NCBI GenBank assembly: GCA_949383255.1
Contig: CASJPF010000014.1
Coordinates: forward strand, 21,459-85,458
DNA from: Lachnospiraceae bacterium
GTDB lineage: Bacteria > Bacillota > Clostridia > Lachnospirales > Lachnospiraceae
DNA length: 64,000 bases
Reading direction: 5' to 3'
Position 1 is the first letter of the stretch. Each line of letters opens with the position of its first letter. The translations under genes were made by a program, and so were the position numbers. This document shows positions 63,607-64,000 of the stretch, piece by piece. The notes beneath the pieces were generated by a model. It saw only the letters and a program-made list of their open reading frames with translations, made no database searches and was not told the DNA's origin.

Positions 63607-64000
63607 TTTTTGCACTCATTATAGAACCAATTTGCCGCCCGCAATAAATTTCTATATTCCTTTCCAAATGCTCAAAGATTGACTGGATACTGAAATGTAT
63701 ATTGATAAAACGTTTATGCATTTAACAAAAAGTGTGTCCTAGAGGTAGATGTATAAAAGATTGCAAGAAGCAATTTAGGAACTGTTCAGAAATAACATGT
63801 ATAGCTTGCCCAGAATATTTCTTTGAGGGTGCATATCAAAAAACGTAGTCGTAGCGGGCTGAGGAGAGGCTTTTTGATATGTGCAATCGGAGAAATAGAC
63901 AAGTCAAGATGTATAAATTATTTTTGAAAATAAGGCTACCGCAATCCCACTGGCTTTAGACGGTGGGTTAAGGCAGCCAAAAGCAGCGGTTTGTGCTATA
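63607..64000. other. Region behind cas4 without cas1/cas2
   Basis: No gene I can support: 166 bp of unassigned sequence, then a family 1 repeat at 63773-63930, then a GC-richer end with a hairpin AATCCCACTGGCTTTAGACGGTGGG around 63951. On the minus strand a 40-codon frame starts near 63720, but it has no good ribosome site. Confidence 0.5.
63773..63930 (-). repeat. Repeat family 1, copy 6 (reverse, diverged)
   Basis: TTAGGAACTGTTCAGAAATAAC, TTTCTTTGAGGGTGCATATC, AAAAACGTAGTCGTAGCGGGC, then CAATCGGAGAAATAGACAAGTC. The order is reversed relative to copy 5, so the two bracket the cas operon in opposite orientation. Its outer end matches the truncated copy 7 at 27337. Confidence 0.75.

Noticed and set aside
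63590..63725. A 40-codon minus-strand frame behind cas4
   Set aside because: It has no good ribosome site, matches no family I know, and could be chance in AT-rich DNA. It does not look like a Cas1 or Cas2 fragment.
1..64000. tRNA, rRNA, riboswitch or prophage genes
   Set aside because: I scanned for cloverleaf ends, rRNA-like blocks, leader structures and phage gene clusters and saw none that I could support.

Overview
The window looks like a chromosomal segment of a low-GC, Gram-positive, anaerobic gut-type Clostridia, most likely Lachnospiraceae. The reasons are the style of the genes (LplA-type sugar-binding lipoproteins, LytTR and AraC regulators, methyl-accepting chemotaxis proteins, a SigV/RsiV pair, a type I-B CRISPR-Cas operon), the AGGAGG-type ribosome sites, frequent TTG and GTG starts, and the lack of outer-membrane genes. 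This assignment is inferred from gene content. I see no rRNA, no tRNA, no intact transposase and no CRISPR array.

Layout. 1-6.3 kb: the tail of a LytM-fold protein, an amidohydrolase, ddl and murF (peptidoglycan precursors), a plsC-like acyltransferase and a PrcB-type lipoprotein. 6.4-14.9 kb: pyrC, then a membrane-anchored AraC regulator divergent from an LplABC-type sugar importer and an SGNH rhamnogalacturonan-acetylesterase-like enzyme. 15-21 kb: three chemoreceptors on the minus strand; two are tandem duplicates whose sensor halves are identical at the DNA level over 655 bp. 21.4-23.5 kb: a ZIP metal transporter and an MFS transporter. 23.9-27.3 kb: a second sugar ABC importer in which all three transport genes carry one inactivating lesion each. 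27.5-30.1 kb: a TPR protein with an acidic tract.

30.2-37.7 kb is the most interesting block. A lactococcin-972-like secreted peptide, its DUF1430 membrane protein and its ABC ATPase lie next to a complete agr-type quorum-sensing set (AgrB, a 34-residue AgrD found here by hand, AgrC-like kinase, LytTR regulator). The same tandem site (consensus TTsGTGGACAAA, two copies exactly 22 bp apart) lies upstream of both the bacteriocin gene and agrB, with closely matching spacing to a -10 box. This is direct sequence evidence that the cell-density circuit controls the bacteriocin.

38-53 kb: a PD-(D/E)XK-like nuclease, a double GNAT protein, a 1347-residue protein with 43 consecutive pentapeptides each starting with Tyr, glgB, an ABC-F ATPase, an orphan Imm51-like immunity protein, fucO-like alcohol dehydrogenase, a CmpB-like membrane protein, and lrgA-lrgB-gntR. 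53.6-55.3 kb: a SigV-like ECF sigma factor with an autoregulatory promoter, plus RsiV-like anti-sigma factor. 55.9-63.6 kb: cas6-cas8b-cas7-cas5-cas3-cas4 of type I-B.

The intergenic spaces are filled with at least five families of palindromic, MITE-like repeats of roughly 90-180 bp. Inverted copies of one family bracket three accessory modules (the decayed ABC importer, the nuclease gene and the cas operon), and several repeats supply stop codons or ribosome sites to neighbouring genes.
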